DNA of 64,000 nucleotides from Trinickia fusca (GCF_003628145.1 NZ_RBZV01000014.1:42345-106344), one strand, 5' to 3'; counted from the stretch's first letter, positions 41,778 through 51,597 are shown. Numbers and translations are program-made. Notes: generated from the sequence alone by a model not told the origin.

Positions 41778-43919
41778 TCACACGGCTCGACAGCTAATGA
41801 CGGTAGCCGATTCCGGCGGCATCGGCGGCAACGGTATGCCCGATTCGCGCAGCGTCGCGCCGGTCAACACGACGCCATCGCCCGCCAACGACGTGAGCAA
41901 GTCGGTCTTCTTGACGAAATGCGGGGCGGCAGGCTGATGCAGTACCCGCACGAGATAGCGCCGCTCGTCGAGCAGGCCCTTCAGCGGCAACGCCGGCATG
42001 TAGCGCGCCGTGTCCTCGCGCTTGCGGTAGACGGCCACCAACGACGCGCTGCCATCGGCACTCGTGGCTTGCACCCAGGCGAGCGAATCGCCGAGATTGC
42101 CTTGCCGCAGCACGCCCTCGTGCACCACATGCCGCCACTGCTTGAACACGGCGATCCAGTAGGCGAGTTCGGCCGCTTCTTCCGTAGGCAAGGTACGCAC
42201 ATCCATTTCGATACCCAGATGCCCGAACAGCGCGACCGCGGCGCGAAACGCCAGCGCATGGCAGCGATGGGTCGTATGCGAGTGAAATGGCCCGATGTGC
42301 GCGCCCATCACCTCGGGCGGGAAGAAGCGTAGAAAGCCGCGCTGAATATCGATGCGTGTCAGCGCGTCGTTGCAGTCGCTGGTCCAGATGCGATGGGTAT
42401 GTGCGAGTACGCCGTAGTCGGCACGTGAGCCACCTGACGCGCAGCTTTCGATCTCGACTGTCGGAAACGCCTCGCGCACACGCCCGATCAATCGATAGAA
42501 CGCGAGCGTTTGGCGTCGATAAGCCGCGCGCCCGCCGTGCCCAGCCGCGGCGAGGTCGCGATTCATGTCCCACTTCAGATAGGCGATCGGCTGCTCGCTC
42601 AGCAAACGGGCCAGGCTGTCGAACAGATAATCGGTCACGGCCGCGTTGGCGAGATCGAGTACCAGCTGATGACGCCCCGTCACGACCGGGCGTCCGTCGA
42701 GCCGCAACACCCAATCGGGATGGGCGCGGTACAGGTCGCTATCGGGGTTGACCATTTCAGGCTCGACCCATAAGCCGAACTGCATGCCGAGGCGTTGCAC
42801 ATGGTCGACCAGCGGCACGAGGCCGTGCGGATAGTGGCGCGCATCGGGCCACCAATCGCCAAGCCCGGCGCGATCGTGATCGCGTCGATGAAACCAGCCG
42901 TCGTCGAGCACGAAGCGCTCGATGCCGAGTCGTGCCGCAGCGTCGGCCAGCGATTTCAGATCGTCGAGATCATGATTGCAATAGACGGCTTCCCAAGTAT
43001 TCAGATGCACGGGCCTTGCCTTCATGCGCCCGTGCGGCCAGGCGAGCAGCCGCTTTCTGACGAAACGATGGAAGTGGGAAGCCAAGCCGTTCAACCCGTC
43101 GGTGCCGAACGACAAATACGCAGTGGGCGTGCGGTAGCGCTCGCCGTAGCCGAGCACGACCTCGCCGGGTGCGAGCCATTCGCCGATCTGCAACTGACGG
43201 CGACCGTCGTTCAACGGCTCGATCAATATCGTGTGGTTGCCGCTCCAGCCCAGATGCGCGCCGAGCACCGCACCCGTGTCGTCATCGAGCGCGGTGCCGA
43301 CGATGACGCCAGGGAACGAATCGTTCGACGTGCGTCCGCGTCGGTTGTCTCGGCGCCAGGTGGCCACACCCAGTCGCTCCCGCGCCTCCTGGAATTCGAG
43401 CGTCCAGCGGCCCGTGAACCCAAGCACCTGATCCATGTCGGCCGGCAACGGCACGCACGCCGCCGCGAGCCAATCCACGCGAAACGGGACATCACCGCGG
43501 TTCTCGAGTTCAGCCCACGCGCTCACAACGTCGGATTCGGGATCGATCGCATAGCTTATGGTCAGGCCCAGCATCGCTGTTTTGTCTGCGAGCTTGAACA
43601 CGATCGCGTGCGGCTCCCAGCAGACGTCTTCGAGGCAGAACGCATGCGCCCAGTCGAGATCTCCATGACCGGCAGGGCGGCCGCCCGCCAGGGCGGGCTG
43701 CTGGAACCACCCGAAGCCGTGCGTCGGCAAGACGGTCAGCACAGGGTCGCCGTCTAGCAGCGTAGGGGGATGCGGCCGAACACCCGCGATGGGCCAGGCG
43801 TGCTCGACATCATGCCGCCGCGCGCCGAAGTGACGCCATGCCGGCGGCATGCCGGCCGTCCGTTCGAACACGAGGCTGACGGTAGTGCCGTCGACGTGGA
43901 TAAGCGATGTCTCGCTCAT
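41778..43919 (-). CDS. GH36 alpha-galactosidase
   Basis: 713 residues, three-domain GH36 enzyme: N-terminal beta-supersandwich, catalytic TIM barrel and C-terminal beta domain. Catalytic marks are FVLDDGWFHRRDHDRAGLGD, the nucleophile in YLKWDMNRDL and the acid/base in WTSDCND after ESCASGGSRADYG. It hydrolyses alpha-1,6-galactosides such as melibiose and raffinose. No signal peptide, so it works on imported sugars. It is the last gene of the operon; a three-base gap separates it from the upstream permease. Confidence 0.92.
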   Translation of the reverse strand: MSETSLIHVDGTTVSLVFERTAGMPPAWRHFGARRHDVEHAWPIAGVRPHPPTLLDGDPVLTVLPTHGFGWFQQPALAGGRPAGHGDLDWAHAFCLEDVCWEPHAIVFKLADKTAMLGLTISYAIDPESDVVSAWAELENRGDVPFRVDWLAAACVPLPADMDQVLGFTGRWTLEFQEARERLGVATWRRDNRRGRTSNDSFPGVIVGTALDDDTGAVLGAHLGWSGNHTILIEPLNDGRRQLQIGEWLAPGEVVLGYGERYRTPTAYLSFGTDGLNGLASHFHRFVRKRLLAWPHGRMKARPVHLNTWEAVYCNHDLDDLKSLADAAARLGIERFVLDDGWFHRRDHDRAGLGDWWPDARHYPHGLVPLVDHVQRLGMQFGLWVEPEMVNPDSDLYRAHPDWVLRLDGRPVVTGRHQLVLDLANAAVTDYLFDSLARLLSEQPIAYLKWDMNRDLAAAGHGGRAAYRRQTLAFYRLIGRVREAFPTVEIESCASGGSRADYGVLAHTHRIWTSDCNDALTRIDIQRGFLRFFPPEVMGAHIGPFHSHTTHRCHALAFRAAVALFGHLGIEMDVRTLPTEEAAELAYWIAVFKQWRHVVHEGVLRQGNLGDSLAWVQATSADGSASLVAVYRKREDTARYMPALPLKGLLDERRYLVRVLHQPAAPHFVKKTDLLTSLAGDGVVLTGATLRESGIPLPPMPPESATVISCRAV

Positions 43920-43922
43920 GCT

Positions 43923-44774
43923 TCAACCCTTGGTGGCACCCATCGTCAGGCCGGCGATGAAGTGCTTTTGTTTGAGGAAAAAAATGAAGACGGGGGGCAG
44001 CGCCGCCACGATCGAGCCTGCCGCGACGAGCTGCCATTGGGCGACCCACTGTCCGTTCAGTGCCTTCAAGCCAGCGGTTACGGGCATCGCGTGATCGCCT
44101 TCGATGAGCACGGTGGCCCAGAAATAGTCGTTCCAGACGAACGTGAAGACGAGCACCGATACCGCCGCAACGGCCGGCTGCACGAGCGGCAACACGACTT
44201 TGCGGAAAACGTCGAACTCGGTTGCACCGTCCATCCGTGCCGCTTCGATGAGCTCGCGGGGCAGCTCGAGGATGAAGTTGCGCATGAAGAAGGTACAGAA
44301 GCCGCTTTGGAATGCGACGTGAAACAGCACGAGACCGAGCACGGAGTCGTAGAGTCCCAGGCGCAAGCTCAACGCTCGCACCGGCACCATGAGGATCTGA
44401 AACGGGACGAAGTTGCCGCCGACGAACAGGAAGAACACCGGCAGATTCCATCGAAACCGATAGACGCCGAGTGCAAATCCCGACAGGCAACTGAGCGCCA
44501 CGGCGCCTGCCGTGGCCGGTATGGCGATCAGCGCGCTATTGACCAGATAGCGCGCGAGCGGCGTGTCATGAAAGATGCTCGCGTAGTTGACGGCTGCATG
44601 CCACTGCGTCGGCACGCCCCAGTAGTTGGCTGCGAGGATGTCGGCGGGCCCGCGAATCGACGTCAGCGCGACGGCGATCAGCGGTAGCAGCCAGATCACG
44701 AGCGCAACGGGCAGGGCGATGCGATAGAGCCATTGTGTGGGCCGGGCGGCTTGCTGGATCGGTGTCGGGAACAC
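43923..44774 (-). CDS. CUT1 ABC permease, MalG-type
   Basis: 283 residues, six TM helices. The EAA loop is ELIEAARMDGATEFDVFRKVVLPLVQPAV (E-A-A-x3-G-x9-I/V-x-LP). It starts at GTG 44774 immediately after the TAA of the upstream MalF-type gene, so translation is coupled. With the partner permease, ATPase and binding protein it imports an oligosaccharide, presumably an alpha-galactoside because of the GH36 gene that follows. Confidence 0.9.
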   Translation of the reverse strand: MFPTPIQQAARPTQWLYRIALPVALVIWLLPLIAVALTSIRGPADILAANYWGVPTQWHAAVNYASIFHDTPLARYLVNSALIAIPATAGAVALSCLSGFALGVYRFRWNLPVFFLFVGGNFVPFQILMVPVRALSLRLGLYDSVLGLVLFHVAFQSGFCTFFMRNFILELPRELIEAARMDGATEFDVFRKVVLPLVQPAVAAVSVLVFTFVWNDYFWATVLIEGDHAMPVTAGLKALNGQWVAQWQLVAAGSIVAALPPVFIFFLKQKHFIAGLTMGATKG

Positions 44775-45698
44775 TTAGTGCCGCTCCTGTTCTTGTCGAT
44801 AGATGCGCACGATCACGAACGCGATGTAGACGAGCATGATCAGGAACAACACCGTTGCGATGGCCGAGCCGTACCCCATGCGATAGCCGTACTCGCTGAG
44901 CGCCTGCTCGTACATGTAGTAGGCGAGCACGCGCGAAGAACCGTACGGACCGCCTTGCGTCATGATCGACACCATGTCGAAGCTGCGCAGCGCCCCGACG
45001 ACGGTCACCACGACGGCGACGAAGGTCGCAGGGCGCAATTGCGGCAGCACGACGCGCGTCAACATCGACCATCCTTTCGCCCCCTCTAGACGTGCCGCTT
45101 CGATGAGATCCGCACGGACGTTGTTGAGCCCAGTCAGATACAAAATCATGCAGTAGGCGATCTGCGGATAGAGACCGGCCACGACGATGCCGTAAGTCAC
45201 ATAGCGCTCGTCGGACAGCACCGCCACGCGGCCGATGCCGAACCAGTGGAGCACGTGAAACAGCAGGCCGTTGGCCGGGTCGTAAAACCAGCTGAAGACG
45301 AGCCCGATCACGGCCTGTGAAATGACGAACGGGAAGAAGAACAGCGACTTGACGGCACGCATCCCGAACACGGACTGGTTCAGAAACAGGGCGAGGAACA
45401 GGCCCGCGGGAATCGACAGCATGAAGCCCGCGAGCCAGATCACGTTGTTCTTCAACGCCGCGCGAAAATCGACGTCGCCGGCCAGCTCGATGTAATTGGC
45501 GAGGCCGACGAAACGCGCTTTGCCGAGCCCGTCCCACTCGTAGAAGCTCAAGGCGATCGACTGCACGATGGGTGCGAGCACATAGACGGCAAAGAGCACC
45601 AACGCCGGGGTCAGGAATAGCCAGGGCGCGATTGAGCGCTGATGACGCGCCCAAAACGATGCCCCGGAAGCGTTACGTTCGGTGATGGTCGTCTGCAA
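44775..45698 (-). CDS. CUT1 ABC permease, MalF-type
   Basis: 307 residues, six TM helices, with the EAA loop DLIEAARLEGAKGWSMLTRVVLPQLRP. The start is TTG 45698 with GGAGG four bases upstream; no ATG or GTG gives a better N-terminus, so a rare TTG start is likely. 29 bases separate it from the binding protein. It forms a heterodimer with the MalG-type partner. Confidence 0.88.
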   Translation of the reverse strand: MQTTITERNASGASFWARHQRSIAPWLFLTPALVLFAVYVLAPIVQSIALSFYEWDGLGKARFVGLANYIELAGDVDFRAALKNNVIWLAGFMLSIPAGLFLALFLNQSVFGMRAVKSLFFFPFVISQAVIGLVFSWFYDPANGLLFHVLHWFGIGRVAVLSDERYVTYGIVVAGLYPQIAYCMILYLTGLNNVRADLIEAARLEGAKGWSMLTRVVLPQLRPATFVAVVVTVVGALRSFDMVSIMTQGGPYGSSRVLAYYMYEQALSEYGYRMGYGSAIATVLFLIMLVYIAFVIVRIYRQEQERH

Positions 45699-45727
45699 GG
45701 AGCCTCCGCAGCGGGACGTCGTGGCGA

Positions 45728-46969
45728 TTATTTGTAAGCGTGCTCGCGCACTTGCTCCAGGCGAGCCAGCACATCGCTGCGCGTCTCGGGCTTGAGCATG
45801 TAGCGTTGAAAGCCGTCCATACCGGCTTTCGCCATTTCGGCGGGGGCATCGCGATCGAAGAACTGCGACAAGCCGTCAGCGTTCGCGAGCAGTGCGGCGC
45901 CAGCCTTCAGGTAAGGATCGGACGGCGGCGGCGCTTCGCGGTTGACCGGCAATTCCTCGGTCATGCGACCGAACCTTGCTTGCACGTCGGCTCGTGCCAT
46001 ATAAGCGAGAAAGCGCCGCGCGTCGGCCTTGTTTTTGGCGCCCGCGGGGATATGGATCGTCTCGATCGGCGCCTCCTCGGCATCCGGCACGCTCGCCGCG
46101 ATCGACGGGAATGGCATGAAGCCGAGCTTGTCTTCGCCGAGCCCTGCCTGCTTCATCGGCGCGACGGCGAAGTTGCCCATCAGGTACATGGCTGCCTCGC
46201 CCTTTACCATCGCGGGCACGGCTTCCTCCCACGTGTAGGACGCGTGATCGGCGAGGAAGTAGCCGTGTTTCGTCAGATCGTCCCAGCGATCGAACACGGC
46301 TTGAACGCGCTTGTCCGTATAAGGCACCGTGCCGTTCGTCAGGTCCATATGAAACCGGTAGCCGTTCACGCGCAAGTCCAGATAATCGAACCACGCGGCG
46401 GTGGTCCAGGGCTGCTTCGTGCCGATCGCAAACGGCGTGATGCCATTGGCCTTCAACTTCGCGCATGCATCGAGCAGGGCGTTCCACGTCTTCGGTGGCT
46501 CGATGCCGAGTTTGGCAAAGAGGTCCTTTCGATAGTAGATGCCCCATTGATAGTAGACGTAGGGCACGCCCCATTTCTTGCCGTCGATCGTCGTCGCCTG
46601 TGCCGCCGATTTCAATTTTTCGTCGAGACCGTTATGGCTCCAGACATCCGATACGTCGTCGAACAAGCCGGCCTTGACGAATGGCGTCATACGGTGACCG
46701 GGGTACCACGTCACGATGTCGGGAGGATCGGCAGTCAGGAAGTTGCGGATCGAGGTCTTGTAGCCCTCGTGATCGAACGTGTTGACCTTGACGTGCACAT
46801 CCGGGTTGTCGGCTTCGAAGCCCTCGACGGCCTGCGTGAACGCCGCCTTGACGGCCGTATCCGAGGTGTCGGTATTGATGACGAGCGTGCCTGCCATCGC
46901 CTGCAAGGCGAACGTCGTCATGAAAATGGCGGGTAGCGCGCGTTGGGCGATGTGTAGTCGTAGGTTCAT
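45728..46969 (-). CDS. Sugar ABC transporter substrate-binding protein (CUT1)
   Basis: 413 residues. The signal peptide ends LQAMAGTLV. The body is a type-D periplasmic binding protein: PDIVTWYPGHRM, KWGVPYVYYQWGIYYRKDLF, GEAAMYLMGNFAVAPM. ATG 46969 overlaps the ATPase stop (ATGA). Ligand presumably an alpha-galactoside or other oligosaccharide. Confidence 0.92.
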   Translation of the reverse strand: MNLRLHIAQRALPAIFMTTFALQAMAGTLVINTDTSDTAVKAAFTQAVEGFEADNPDVHVKVNTFDHEGYKTSIRNFLTADPPDIVTWYPGHRMTPFVKAGLFDDVSDVWSHNGLDEKLKSAAQATTIDGKKWGVPYVYYQWGIYYRKDLFAKLGIEPPKTWNALLDACAKLKANGITPFAIGTKQPWTTAAWFDYLDLRVNGYRFHMDLTNGTVPYTDKRVQAVFDRWDDLTKHGYFLADHASYTWEEAVPAMVKGEAAMYLMGNFAVAPMKQAGLGEDKLGFMPFPSIAASVPDAEEAPIETIHIPAGAKNKADARRFLAYMARADVQARFGRMTEELPVNREAPPPSDPYLKAGAALLANADGLSQFFDRDAPAEMAKAGMDGFQRYMLKPETRSDVLARLEQVREHAYK

Positions 46970-48156
46970 ACTGCTTCCTCACTGGTTGACGTCTTTGTTC
47001 GTTGTGTTGTGAAGCCGGGCATCGTGGGCGAGACACCTTCGATGCAGCGCACGAGCGCATTACCCTTGTCGTCGAACGCGTGCAGCGACTGCGGCGCCAG
47101 CACGACGGGCAGGCGTTGGCCAGGCCGAACGTTAGCTGCGCCTGGCAGCTTCATGATCCACAGCGCCTGCGCGCTGTCGCCTTGCAGATAAACATAGGTG
47201 GCATCGCCGAGCCGTTCTTGCCACCGTACCTCGCGCACCACGTACTGGCTGTCGGTGCTCGCGCCCGCGTCCTCCGGGCGCACACCCAGCGTGAGCGGCG
47301 CGCCGGGCGGCAGATGGCCGGCCTCGACCGCCACATCGAGTAATTCGCCGCTGGGCAGGCGGACGCGGGCCAGACGCTCGCGCGCATCGACAAGCTCGGC
47401 CGCAATGAAGTTCATCGTCGGAGAACCGATGAAGCCTGCGACGAATCGATTGCGCGGATGGTGATAGAGCTCGAGCGGCGATCCGCATTGGGCCAGGCTG
47501 CCTTGCTCCCGTAGCGCGTCGCCCGAGTTCAACAGGACGATCCGGTCGGCGAGGGTCATGGCTTCGACCTGATCGTGCGTGACGTAGATCGTCGAGGCTC
47601 GCGCGATGCGCTGGTGGACTCTCGCAATCTCGTGCCGGGTCTGTACGCGCAGCGCGGCGTCGAGATTCGACAGCGGTTCGTCGAACAGGAACACACCCGG
47701 CTCGCGCACGATCGCCCGCCCGATGGCGACGCGCTGCCGCTGTCCACCCGAGAGCGCCTTCGGCAGTCGATCGAGCAGCGTCTCCAGTTGCAGCGAGCGT
47801 GCCGCCGCAAGGACCTTCTCGTGAATCACGGCCTTATCGACCTTGGCGAGCGTCAAGCCGAACGACAGGTTTTCATAGACCGTCATGTGAGGGAACAAGG
47901 CGTAGCTCTGAAACACCATCGCTACGCCGCGTCGTGCGGCCGGCACGCTGTTCATCGGTTTGCCGTCGATGAGCAACTCGCCGCTCGTGATGTCTTCCAG
48001 CCCCGCGATCATGCGTAGCAGCGTCGACTTGCCGCAGCCCGATGCACCCAGCAGGACGCAGAACTCGCCCGGCGCCACGTCGAGATCGACGTCCTGCACG
48101 ACCGGCCGCGTGCGTCCGTAAGCCTTTGAAACCTTTCGCATGACTACGCTTGCCAT
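46966..48156 (-). CDS. Sugar ABC transporter ATPase (UgpC/MsmK-type)
   Basis: 396 residues. Walker A GASGCGKST, signature LSGGQRQRVAIGRAIVREP, Walker B LFDEPLSNLDAALR, switch YVTHDQVEAMTLAD, then a C-terminal TOBE/regulatory domain starting FIGSPTMNFIAAEL with LTLGVRPEDA. The protein is typical of CUT1 importers. First transport gene, 72 bases after the lipoprotein gene and overlapping the binding-protein start. Confidence 0.94.
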   Translation of the reverse strand: MASVVMRKVSKAYGRTRPVVQDVDLDVAPGEFCVLLGASGCGKSTLLRMIAGLEDITSGELLIDGKPMNSVPAARRGVAMVFQSYALFPHMTVYENLSFGLTLAKVDKAVIHEKVLAAARSLQLETLLDRLPKALSGGQRQRVAIGRAIVREPGVFLFDEPLSNLDAALRVQTRHEIARVHQRIARASTIYVTHDQVEAMTLADRIVLLNSGDALREQGSLAQCGSPLELYHHPRNRFVAGFIGSPTMNFIAAELVDARERLARVRLPSGELLDVAVEAGHLPPGAPLTLGVRPEDAGASTDSQYVVREVRWQERLGDATYVYLQGDSAQALWIMKLPGAANVRPGQRLPVVLAPQSLHAFDDKGNALVRCIEGVSPTMPGFTTQRTKTSTSEEAV

Positions 48157-48228
48157 CTATGTCTCCTCCTATGCCGTCTTTAGCGGCTTGGAGGCGGCCG
48201 ATCGTGCACCGCCTCCGTTACATGCCTC

Positions 48229-50190
48229 TCAGTCTGGCAGACCGTTGAGCAGCTCCGCCGGTGCTTGAGCGCTGTCGTACGTGAGTGCCACGATCTTCGC
48301 AATGTGCTGGCTTGCCGATGTACCGACCGGGATCGAGATCGTCGGCGACGAGCACGTATAGCCGGGCGAATTCGTCTGCGTCGCCGAGTAGTAATTCGTA
48401 CTCGTCGTGCCGTCGTCGTAAGTGATGTTGATGGCACAGGACGTAGCGGCGATCGCAGCCGGGAAGTGCGGCGTCCAGGTCAGCGAGCCCGAGTAGCCCG
48501 TGACTTGCCACGGCTTCGTACTGGTGAAGGCGAGCTGGATCGCGGAGCCGTTCGTGCTGTCCACCTTCTTGACCGTGATGTCCACCGGCAGCGTGTAGGA
48601 ACCGTTTGCGCCATTGCTGTACAGCGGGACATGGTGGACCGTCAGGTAGTTGCTCGTGCCGAAGTTCGACGGCAAACGCGGCAGCGTCGTAAAGCTGTTG
48701 TGCACGCCGTCGAAGTCGAGACCGATGATCTTCGTGATCGTGTCGGCGATCATCACGAACGGCACCTCCGGATAGGTCCGCGCATAGCCGTCGGAGGCGG
48801 TGTTGGCGTTGGTCACCTGCGTGTTGGCCAGCCGGCGCAGCCACTTCCACCCATCGTCGTAACGGCTGACGGAGCCATCGCCCACGTTGAAGAACGCGCT
48901 CGGCAGATAGGTGAAGCTTTCGATGCCAGGCGTGTAGTTGTGGTTGTTGTTCGTGTACTTGGTTTCCGCGTTGCTGTCGATGAAGTCGGCCTGATTTTCC
49001 GCGTTTTGCCAGTACGTCACGACGTTCTTGTAAAGCGGAAAGATATTCGGCTCTTCGACGTAACCGTCGACGTACGACAAGCCCGACGCGTTAGCGGTCG
49101 TATAGACGGTGCCCTGCGTCCCGACGAGCGCGGCGTAGAGGTGGCTGCCGCCCCACCAGTGCGAATTGAAGTTGGCTTGCAGCGTCGAGCAGCGATTGGC
49201 GTACTGCGGCTGCGTCGTCGGATCAAGCAGGAATTCCGGGCGCTGCGCAAGCTGGCAGTAGTAGGCCACCTCGGTTGCCGCTGAATCGGCGCCGAGGAAA
49301 ATATCGTCACCGCTCGGGATGAACTGCCTTTCGACGGGGTCGTACGCGAACTCGTTGTACGTACCCGTTTCGCCCGTTTGATTGCGGGACAGCCGGAATC
49401 CGTCGGCGTTCTGGTAGGGCTGGTTGTTGTAGTAAGTATTGGTCCAGTACTGGTTGTTGATGTAGTCGATGTAGTTCTTGAGCGGCGTGGCGACGAGTGC
49501 CTGATCGCCGGTCAGCTTATAGAGCGTCATGAGGCTTTGGCCGATTTCGAACACGGCCGGCTGTTCGTCTCGCTGCTCGTACGCCTTGCCGTTCGTGCCG
49601 AACGCCCAATAGGGCATGCCGAGGCCGGAGTTCTGGTGCAGGTTCTCGGCAAAATGCTGGGCCATGTTGAGGTTCTGCGCCGAATACCCCATGTAGTAGG
49701 CACCGGTCAGATAGTGGGCGAAATCGCGCGAGTAGTAGGCGCAGCGGTTCGCAATGCTGGCCAGGTAGCCGTTCCCGCCGTTCGCGAGCGCCGCATCCAT
49801 CGAGGACTGACTGCAATCGACCGGATTGCCGAAGGGATCGGTAGCGGTATCCGTGCTCCAGCCCTGGCTACTGAGCCAGCTGTAATTGGCGTCGGAGAAG
49901 ACGAGCTTCGTCGCTTCGTTGACCGATGCGTTGAAGCCATCAGCCAGGTTGGCTTGATCGGTTGCCGTCGGAGCAGGCTCGTTCGAGGTCGCGTAGATGA
50001 GATTCTGGTTGACGGGTGCCGCGGTCTTCGCGCTGGCGGCAAAGTTGGCGACGGCCGCCGATGGATTGCTCGTGCTGTTGCCGCAGCCGGCGAGTCCCAG
50101 CTCCAGCAGGGCAAGCATGCCTACGCCCCAATAACGGTGACGTGGGTGAAGCAGCGGATGATGTGACGTGGCATTGCGTGAAGCGCTCAT
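48229..50190 (-). CDS. Putative secreted (alpha/alpha) glycoside hydrolase-like lipoprotein
   Basis: 653 residues. An N-terminal cytoplasmic stretch and helix end in a lipobox LAGC (Cys36), so it is probably a lipoprotein. The body is rich in Trp, Tyr and Asn (SRDFAHYLTGAYYMGYSAQ, GMPYWAFGTNGKAYEQRDEQ, YVDGYVEEPNIFPLYKN, YDDGWKWLRRL), resembling an (alpha/alpha)6-barrel glycosidase. The C-terminal 130 residues look like a beta-sandwich. The family was not identified. Its place at the head of the galactoside operon suggests release of oligosaccharides outside the cell. Ribosome site AAGGAG. The region is noticeably less GC-rich than its neighbours. Confidence 0.6.
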   Translation of the reverse strand: MSASRNATSHHPLLHPRHRYWGVGMLALLELGLAGCGNSTSNPSAAVANFAASAKTAAPVNQNLIYATSNEPAPTATDQANLADGFNASVNEATKLVFSDANYSWLSSQGWSTDTATDPFGNPVDCSQSSMDAALANGGNGYLASIANRCAYYSRDFAHYLTGAYYMGYSAQNLNMAQHFAENLHQNSGLGMPYWAFGTNGKAYEQRDEQPAVFEIGQSLMTLYKLTGDQALVATPLKNYIDYINNQYWTNTYYNNQPYQNADGFRLSRNQTGETGTYNEFAYDPVERQFIPSGDDIFLGADSAATEVAYYCQLAQRPEFLLDPTTQPQYANRCSTLQANFNSHWWGGSHLYAALVGTQGTVYTTANASGLSYVDGYVEEPNIFPLYKNVVTYWQNAENQADFIDSNAETKYTNNNHNYTPGIESFTYLPSAFFNVGDGSVSRYDDGWKWLRRLANTQVTNANTASDGYARTYPEVPFVMIADTITKIIGLDFDGVHNSFTTLPRLPSNFGTSNYLTVHHVPLYSNGANGSYTLPVDITVKKVDSTNGSAIQLAFTSTKPWQVTGYSGSLTWTPHFPAAIAATSCAINITYDDGTTSTNYYSATQTNSPGYTCSSPTISIPVGTSASQHIAKIVALTYDSAQAPAELLNGLPD

Positions 50191-50308
50191 CTGAATCTCC
50201 TTTGGTAAAAGGGAAACTCATTGCCAAAAACGTTAAATAAGGACTGCGAACTACATAGATAGTTACTACCCCTGCATCGTGAACTTTCGTTTTCTCATGT
50301 CGTAGTGA

Positions 50309-50323
50309 CGGCACCGGGTGCCG
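50309..50323 (-). terminator. Short hairpin after lacI
   Basis: CGGCACC-G-GGTGCCG, a perfect 7-1-7 palindrome 19 bases after the lacI stop (minus strand). A one-base loop is too tight as drawn, so the real stem would be shorter, and no T-run follows. It may be a terminator or an operator for the downstream gene. Confidence 0.3.
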
Positions 50324-50341
50324 CGCATGTTACCCGGGTGT

Positions 50342-51382
50342 TCAGCGCAGATGCGCGCCGCAGGACTGCCTGACGATCAACGGCGCGACTTCCATGACGC
50401 TGGTTTCTTCCGGTGGGCCGCCCCCGATGACGCGCAGCAGTGTTGCGGCGGCGTCATTTCCCTCTTTGAACGGGTCGGTGCGCATGGTCGTGAGGGCAGG
50501 GCAGGCGAAGGCGGCGAGCGGAATGTCGTCGTAACCGACGACCGCGACGTCTTCGGGCGTGCGCAGCCCTGCTTCACGCAGCGCGGCGAGCGCGCCGAAC
50601 GCGATCGTGTCGTTGCCGGCGAACAGCGCTGTCATGCCAGGTGCGCGCTCGAGCATCGCTCGCATCGCTTCGTAGCCGCTTTGTGCGCTGTAATTGCCAT
50701 AGCCGATCCAGCCCGCGCGCTCGCCGATGCCATGTTCTTCGAGCGCCTGTCGATATCCGAGCAGGCGGTCGCGCACGACTTGATAGTCGTCGGAAGCGAA
50801 GCCGATATGCGCAATTCGCTCATGGCCCAAGCCGATCAGGTGCGCGGTGGCCCGTCGCGCTGCTTCGCGGTTGTCGACGCCGATGCGGCAAATGCCGTGC
50901 TGCTCGGGCAGGTTCGATCCGAATACGACGAGCGGAAAGCCGTTGCCTGCCAGCTCGTAAAGGTAGGCTTCATCGATATGGCGCGGGTTCAGCACGATGA
51001 GGCCGTCGATGCGTCCGCTATCGACGAGGTCGACGAACGCCCCAGGTCGGTTCGACTCCGCGACAGGTTCTAGAAGAACCTTGTATCCGCTGGTGTGACA
51101 CGTCAGACTCAGCCCGGCGACGAAGCGGGGGATATAGGCATCGACATCGATGTGAACGTGGTCGCCGTGCGGCAACAGCAGGGCGACGGTCTTGGTCGCC
51201 CCGGTGACGAGCGAGCGCGCCAGCGCGTTGGGCACATAGCCGAGTTGCCGCGCCGCCATGAGGACGCGTTCGCGTGTTTCCTCGCTGATGCCCATGCCTG
51301 GCACCTCGTTGAGCACGAAGGACACCGTCGTACGCGATACGCCGGCGAGCTTGGCAACTTGAGTGCTGGTGACGCGGGTCAT
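50342..51382 (-). CDS. LacI-family repressor of the galactoside operon
   Basis: 346 residues. The HTH reads TSTQVAKLAGVSRTTVSFVL, then NEVPGMGISEETRERVLMAA with the hinge helix LGYVPNALARSLVTG. The periplasmic-binding-like effector domain follows (VVGYDDIPLAAFACPALTTM). It is the first gene on the strand of the hydrolase/ABC/GH36 operon. A near-perfect LacI-type operator sits 16 bases upstream of its start. Confidence 0.92.
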   Translation of the reverse strand: MTRVTSTQVAKLAGVSRTTVSFVLNEVPGMGISEETRERVLMAARQLGYVPNALARSLVTGATKTVALLLPHGDHVHIDVDAYIPRFVAGLSLTCHTSGYKVLLEPVAESNRPGAFVDLVDSGRIDGLIVLNPRHIDEAYLYELAGNGFPLVVFGSNLPEQHGICRIGVDNREAARRATAHLIGLGHERIAHIGFASDDYQVVRDRLLGYRQALEEHGIGERAGWIGYGNYSAQSGYEAMRAMLERAPGMTALFAGNDTIAFGALAALREAGLRTPEDVAVVGYDDIPLAAFACPALTTMRTDPFKEGNDAAATLLRVIGGGPPEETSVMEVAPLIVRQSCGAHLR

Positions 51383-51397
51383 GGATTTCCAGGCAAG

Positions 51398-51419
51398 CGA
51401 ACTAACTCGCGTTAGTTCG
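51398..51419. promoter_or_regulatory. LacI-family operator before lacI
   Basis: CGAACTAAC (51398-51406), TCGC, GTTAGTTCG (51411-51419): a 22-base palindrome with a central CG, one mismatched pair beside the centre. This is the standard form of LacI/PurR-type operators. Located just before the ribosome site of the lacI gene, it points to autoregulation. Confidence 0.65.
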
Positions 51420-51432
51420 TCGTTAAAAAATA

Positions 51433-51463
51433 TGTCAGCGCTTGACGGTGATACTCGCTGACA
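51433..51463. promoter_or_regulatory. Second repeat in the lacI promoter region
   Basis: TGTCAGCG (51433-51440) and its inverse CGCTGACA (51456-51463) flank a 15-base spacer. The left part also reads GTCA-GCGCT-TGAC, a small palindrome on its own with a central CG-type core. Could be a second LacI-family site or the target of another regulator; spacing suits promoter elements TTGACG in between. Confidence 0.45.
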
Positions 51464-51597
51464 CCTGTTAGTTTATTGCCGATGGACGCGCTGTCAAGCC
51501 GATGCGGCATGAGTAGTTTCCCTAGCCGTAGCGACCTGTATTCGGAACGGGCAGGAGCTGCGATCGAGGCGATTTCCTGAACTGCCCTCGGGTTTGG

